Shown here piece by piece: positions 60,824 through 64,000 of a DNA stretch of 64,000 nt. The stretch is taken from positions 75,803,501 through 75,867,500 of the forward strand of contig CP142454.1 in assembly GCA_038049695.1 (NCBI GenBank), written 5' to 3'. Every line of letters begins with the position of its first letter. Position 1 is the stretch's first letter. The position numbers and the translations under genes are program-made. Below the pieces are notes generated by a model. The model worked only from the letters and a program-made list of their open reading frames with translations, had not been told where the DNA came from and did no database searches. Origin of the DNA: Cinnamomum chago. Its lineage: Eukaryota > Streptophyta > Magnoliopsida > Laurales > Lauraceae.

Positions 60824-63224
60824 CAACCTGTTTATCTGCTCTTTTGGATCTGAGTTCTTCCACCACTTCTAAAGCCCGAATCTTACTGTCTGTTTTGCCT
60901 TCCAAATCTGCAGATCCATGCCATTCATATGTGTATACTTGTTATAAATACAGTATAAAATAGTAATGGAGTAACTTGATATGATGGAAACACAGTCCCG
61001 AAAGTTAATTCATGAATCAAAACCATTTGTCTTTTAAAACAAAAAACAGGTAAATGGACCCCACATCACACACACACACAAGATAGAGATGGGAAAAGCA
61101 TATAATCCAATAGGAGATTCAAGTATTATGTCAAACAGCAATTCATTTGTTTAAGTGAAGCTATGCATCGCAAGGAAGCAGATGTAATAGGCAATAAATG
61201 AAAATAAACAAATAAATAACACAGACAAATCATGCATACAACAGGGTATAACTTAAGTTCTTTGAAAGCGGACGTTAGGAAGAAAAAAAAATCTAATCAA
61301 TAAGGCCTGTACACCATCTCCAAGCTTTAGGTAAAATTTATACAGGGGGCGAACCCATTTTGGGGACAGCTCAGTCCAATTTGTATAACCGTCAATGGGA
61401 AAACGAGAAAACAGAGGGAAAATGTAAAATATAATGGACACAATTGCTGGTTGTTGATAAACACGCACTCAAGTGCACAGACTAGGGGGGTTTGCTGTCT
61501 TTTAAAAAGGAAACAAAATGCCCAGATTTACAAAGACACTGGTTTGAGTTTGTGAAGTAGAAAGTGGTGTCGTTCAGAAAGAAGACAGTTTGAACATATG
61601 TGGAGATGGGCATTTCTACAGAAGTGAAGGTAGCAACTCACATGGTGACATCTTGAAGAAGAGGATGTGCAGTAGCAAGTGTAATTGTTGGGAAAGGAGA
61701 AATGTGGAGATGGACGTGAGGATAGTTCTGTGGCAGTAGGTGGCAACTGCAAGTTGGTACATATTGACTTATTGAGGGACAAAATGTGAGGTTCTGAGGA
61801 TTTTTTGGAGTAATGATGGCTACTTCTTTATGGAGGAACTGCTCTGCAATTAGACAAAGAGGAAGAAGATCAAAAAGTTAGAAAATGGATAATTAAAAAC
61901 ATATCCTCCAGAGTACCATAATATATCTTGCCAGATGAAAATGCTTTTCAAAATAATTTTCTTTGATGGAACAATCATGCAGATCCACTAGGCTGCATGG
62001 GATGGTACAGGTGTCAAACTCCAATACCTGTATGAATCTAGCAAATCCCAATACATAGGATGCAGATTCAGCATGATATTCAAGGAAATTTATTTCTTCT
62101 TTTGGTTGATCGGTGGGCGGTACAGGACTTTTGTGAAGACCTAACTGCCCAGGGACAGTCGTGTGAGATGAGACACCATTAACCACTGGGGTGTCTCAAG
62201 TTTCTCATATAACTGTTTTCCATTTAAATAAGATATACAAAAAAGGTACAAATAAATAATAATAAAATATGGCTCGTACTTTAAATAAGCAAGTAATGAT
62301 TTCTTTAGAAAAAAATCATGCAATAATGATTTCTGGCTCCCCCTGTTCTGTAAGAGGACCATTCCATCTGCTCTCCTATCATTGATAGACATGGATATAA
62401 GTGGGCCCCACAAGCTGAACTAAATACTGCTCTTAGAACATTTTCCTTAATAAATATCTAAACTTATTTCAACTATGAAATAATGAATAAATTGGTAACA
62501 AAAGTTTCCATAAAATATCCGAGAAGGCATCATGTCCGAGACGTGTTTGATAAAGGTATGGTGTTCGTTTCAAAGAATTTTTTTTTTCCTTTAAGTGGTA
62601 ACATAGCGAGCCTGCAAGATCAAGGTTGCAATAGTGAGCACTTTCCACTCTGCCATGGGCCCTTTTTCATTTCAAAGAATCTACAAAAAACCGCCCATGA
62701 TCTGGACAGTCATTCAATATGCTGATTGAAAGTGCAACATAGCAAAAAACACTTAACATCATTGCAAGAAAGTAAAATTATAACGGCCAGATAAACATAA
62801 AATGTGTACAAAACAAACAGAATGAGCATTCATTCACAAGCAATATCATCCACTAATTGCTGGCATCATGGAAGAAGTATTACCAAAATCATCCACTTCT
62901 TTCAGCTTTTCCTTGATTTGCTTTGACAACTCAAGCACCTCAGCCGTCTACATTTTATTAAAGCAAAGATTTATCTTTCCGAGGGAAGGTGGAGTTTGAT
63001 AGTTAGAACTAACAAGATGAACAATGCTTGAACAAAACAAGTACTACCTGGGTAACCTCGGAAACAGAAATAGCAATAGCAGCTTTCGCATCCTCATCCT
63101 CCAGACGCTTAAGGGCTCTAGTAATTTTCCGGTCACACTCAACAATAAGTCTATCTATAACATCCTCCAGATCCCTGTCATAATTGTGAAGACCTTTCGA
63201 TTTGGCATCCTCATATCTAATAAA
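45887..63224 (-). CDS. LUC7RL: LUC7-related protein, U1 snRNP component (5' end outside window)
   Basis: Ten exons (63048-63224, 62884-62947, 60828-60907, 60523-60679, 57008-57069, 56739-56801, 52426-52484, 52022-52103, 46273-46316, 45887-46154) join in phase to 1,056 nt, 351 residues and a stop. LUC7 proteins are U1 snRNP subunits that help choose 5' splice sites in the nucleus. Recognised in order: a helical region ([20 protein letters not shown]), a coiled coil ([20 protein letters not shown]), the second LUC7 zinc finger (CDICGAFLS ... [16 protein letters not shown]) and an Arg/Asp/Ser-rich tail ending SRDYDRHRY. It matches the plant LUC7RL branch rather than LUC7A/B. The first zinc finger and start codon must lie beyond 64000. 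Introns are unusually long (up to 5.7 kb) and hold several transposons, but every splice site and frame is intact. Confidence 0.95.
46273..46316 (-). CDS. LUC7RL: LUC7RL exon
   Basis: Acceptor TTTGTTCAG, donor GTAATG, 44 nt: [14 protein letters not shown], leaving CG. It follows a 5.7-kb intron. Confidence 0.88.
47545..47872 (+). mobile_element. RTE LINE fragment (end of ORF)
   Basis: The frame reads [20 protein letters not shown], then [19 protein letters not shown] and [11 protein letters not shown], matching the C-terminal part of the RT ORF seen at 54470-54760. A stop follows RT. It lies in the longest LUC7RL intron, on the strand opposite to the gene. Confidence 0.75.
48624..49872. mobile_element. 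1.25-kb non-autonomous hAT element (GACTCGG family)
   Basis: Left end CATGATTTGAGAAAAAATCG, right end (other strand) CAAGGTTTTAAAACCCAGAC. Flanks GTCCAGAG (48616-48623) and GTCCAAAG (49873-49880) agree at 7 of 8, the hAT target size. Subterminal GACTCGG/CCGAGTC words cluster at both ends. The interior has no transposase; the 70-codon frame at 49628 is not recognised. Inserted in a LUC7RL intron. Confidence 0.8.
50012..51054. mobile_element. 1.04-kb PIF/Harbinger-like element
   Basis: Ends GGGGTTGTTTG and CAAACGACCCC are inverted and flanked by TTA (50009-50011 and 51055-51057), the 3-bp duplication of PIF/Harbinger elements. Inside are CACATGTGA-type palindromic words near both ends and long T and A runs (50488-50505, 50776-50796). 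No transposase. It is the probable relative of 1-464. Confidence 0.7.
52022..52103 (-). CDS. LUC7RL: LUC7RL exon (zinc finger 2, histidines)
   Basis: Acceptor TTTGTCTCCAG, donor GTGAGT. AG|T gives S, then [20 protein letters not shown] and EKLAELQ. The histidines of DHFGGKLH complete the finger. Confidence 0.94.
52426..52484 (-). CDS. LUC7RL: LUC7RL exon (zinc finger 2, cysteines)
   Basis: Acceptor GGTATCATTACAG, donor GTAAAT. Encodes [19 protein letters not shown] with the two zinc-ligand cysteines (CDIC), leaving AG for the next exon. Confidence 0.93.
52485..53564. other. Intron sequence with a decayed hAT end
   Basis: 53260-53515 is rich in CCGTACCAG/GTGCCAG words and ends TTTCAAACCATG, like the outer end of the GACTCGG hAT family. 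Related words occur at 52610-52680. I found no matching left terminus or duplication. Confidence 0.35.
53565..54852 (+). mobile_element. RTE-clade LINE, reverse transcriptase region, 5' truncated
   Basis: The frame begins [20 protein letters not shown] and has RT motifs [25 protein letters not shown] and the catalytic box FADDIVLVD at about 54045-54071. A TGA at 54083-54085 replaces a codon between ATRE and VNAKLELWR. The frame then continues [34 protein letters not shown] one-base shift near 54590 moves to [16 protein letters not shown]. It ends near IHIADPT and a (TTTGG)n tail, typical of RTE elements. Not functional. Sits in a LUC7RL intron, antisense to the gene. Confidence 0.85.
56625..56718. 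repeat. C-run, A-run and (GA)n microsatellite
   Basis: About 15 C (56625-56639), then A-rich and C-rich stretches, then about 20 GA units ending 20 bp from the donor of the 56739-56801 exon. Confidence 0.9.
56739..56801 (-). CDS. LUC7RL: LUC7RL exon
   Basis: Acceptor TTTTTTCCAG, donor GTGAGT, exactly 21 codons: [20 protein letters not shown] and I. A (GA)n microsatellite lies just past the donor (56679-56718). Confidence 0.92.
57008..57069 (-). CDS. LUC7RL: LUC7RL exon
   Basis: Acceptor TGTGTTTGCAG, donor GTTTTC. G|GT gives G, then [20 protein letters not shown], the conserved coiled coil before the second zinc finger. Confidence 0.92.
57627..58200 (-). mobile_element. L1-type LINE fragment, RNase H-like end
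   Basis: On the - strand, [10 protein letters not shown] then a stop, then [20 protein letters not shown] (about 58060-58160), resembles the end of plant L1 ORF2. [18 protein letters not shown] (about 57680-57735) resembles the RNase H C-terminal FHHI-REAN motif. Several stops and shifts separate them. Confidence 0.5.
58750..59190 (+). mobile_element. L1-type LINE 3' end with poly-A
   Basis: 58860-58990 reads, across two frames, [18 protein letters not shown] and FCVATWISS, the tail of plant L1 ORF2. It is followed by a 3' UTR with CTTGTATAGTTCTCTC and CTGTAAAGCTCTTG, then an A-run at 59179-59187. No upstream domains are present in this orientation. Confidence 0.6.
59314..59507 (+). repeat. 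Tandem duplicate of the L1 3' end and its flank
   Basis: CCCCCTTGTATAGTTCTCTC through CAAGTTACCATTTAAAAAAA and on to AACACAAAAACTTGGCATTTG repeats 59076-59251. Because sequence beyond the poly-A is copied too (TCACACACAGGACTTCTTTGG), this is a genomic duplication, not a second retroposition. Confidence 0.8.
59508..60522. other. LUC7RL intron sequence
   Basis: C/A-rich simple sequence at 59510-59610, then unremarkable AT-rich intron. No exon or element is identified. Confidence 0.45.
60523..60679 (-). CDS. LUC7RL: LUC7RL exon (Pro-rich linker and coiled coil)
   Basis: Acceptor CTGATGCAG, donor GTATGC, 157 nt. Encodes [20 protein letters not shown], a Pro-rich linker ([13 protein letters not shown]), then [15 protein letters not shown], with one base left for the next exon. 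Confidence 0.93.
60828..60907 (-). CDS. LUC7RL: LUC7RL exon
   Basis: Acceptor GGATCTGCAG, donor GTTGGT. Joins G|AT to give D, then [20 protein letters not shown] and KRADKQ. A (GA)n run lies just after the donor. Confidence 0.92.
60908..62883. other. LUC7RL intron sequence
   Basis: A CA microsatellite at 61067-61080. Open frames here have no recognisable domains. No transposon ends were found. Confidence 0.45.
62884..62947 (-). CDS. LUC7RL: LUC7RL exon
   Basis: Acceptor AAAATGTAG, donor GTAATA, 64 nt, leaving one base (G). Encodes [20 protein letters not shown] and F. Confidence 0.92.
63048..63224 (-). CDS. LUC7RL: LUC7RL exon (helical region)
   Basis: Acceptor CTGAACAG, donor GTAGTA, phase 0 at both ends, 59 codons. 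Encodes [40 protein letters not shown] and [18 protein letters not shown], the long helix after the first zinc finger. Confidence 0.93.
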
Positions 63225-64000
63225 CTGTTCAGGAGGAACCATGACAATGAAATGCAGAGGATACTTATTTGCCAGTGTCCAGGGCATCAATGACTAAGAG
63301 CACTCCAATGCCACCATAAAAAGGTTACAGGAGATAGAGCACTTGAAGAATTGTTCAAGGGCCAGATTAAGAATCTTAATCTGAACATCAGGGAATTTAG
63401 AGACAAATGACTTTCGATTAGATCAACTATACACCAACAACTGGAAGATGAAACCTTACATAAATCGAAAGAAAAACCCATCATTCGGATTTCAGAAAGT
63501 TGAACATAAATCATCTGGCAGATGCATAAACTTCTACCTGATTCTGACAAATATAAAGTGGCACAGATGGGGGAATTTTTTTTTTTTTTAAAGGTGAAGA
63601 TAGGAATCCCCAAGGAAAAACTCTTAAATGTGATAGATGTTGATAGATTATCTATAACATGTGGTTATTGGTGCTTGAGGCTTGATCGCCCTTACAGGGC
63701 ATATATTCAACCATATCTAATTAATTCCTCTTTAAAGTTCCACCATATTATAGCATTTTATCATCAGAAGCCAGGACACTGCACCCCACTAAGGCACTAC
63801 TACACAGTGACCATGTGAACTTAGTCACTGTGTCTTCTCACTACCTTGCACTGAAATGTGCATAAAATGATGCTCAGCTGAGTCATCCACGCATTTGGTC
63901 CATCCAGTAATGTTATTAGCCTTTCAGCAAACCAAACAATTCATATAGTGGGCTAACTCATCACAAATGGGTTATGGAAAATGGGGATATAGCACTGTCC
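63225..64000. other. LUC7RL intron sequence at window edge
   Basis: No exon for the first LUC7 zinc finger was found here, so upstream exons should lie beyond 64000. A T-run is at 63578-63590. Confidence 0.5.

Overview
This is a plant nuclear genomic window: GT-AG introns of several kilobases, plant-type transposable elements nested in one another, and one clear gene of the plant LUC7-related (U1 snRNP) family. The very long, transposon-filled introns and mixed RTE, L1, hAT, PIF/Harbinger and Ty3/gypsy content fit a large-genome angiosperm. A magnoliid or other early-diverging lineage is my guess only.

Layout. 1-464: right end of a PIF/Harbinger-like element. 696-4580: an unusual fold-back element with two inverted arms of about 1.3 kb around an array of perfect 18-bp palindromes. 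4581-8819: sparse, with an RTE LINE tail and a 201-bp non-autonomous hAT. 8820-17927: remains of a SPARK-domain GPI-anchored protein gene (At1g61900-like) on the + strand, with two frame breaks and a 5.9-kb Ty3/gypsy chromovirus derivative inside it. That retroelement carries an inverted-repeat 5' LTR, lacks RT, and holds its own MITE. 19850-28349: a solo-LTR-like sequence split by a complete hAT element (20771-26423) with a broken BED/hAT transposase, GTATCG-rich subterminal repeats and seven copies of a 154-bp repeat. 28350-38240: degraded repeats (hAT, an inverted-repeat element, a 0.9-kb direct duplication, SINEs, a possible copia LTR) and two weak exon candidates. 38245-38516: a well-formed first coding exon on the - strand with no visible partner exons. 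38640-45886: repeats and unassigned sequence.

45887-63224: the 3' ten coding exons of a LUC7RL gene on the - strand. Its 5' end lies beyond the right edge. All ten exons join in phase to 1,056 nt including the stop, ending in an RS-like tail. Its introns hold an RTE LINE with recognisable reverse transcriptase, L1 fragments of both orientations, a 1.25-kb hAT element and a 1.04-kb PIF/Harbinger-like element.

There is no operon, CRISPR array or defence locus. LUC7RL is the only gene here that looks intact. The structural novelty is in the mobile elements: the fold-back element with its palindrome array, the LTR whose second copy stops at the centre of a palindrome, and transposons dated to order by nesting. 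Coordinates of exons and element ends were read by eye; no alignment or database search was run.
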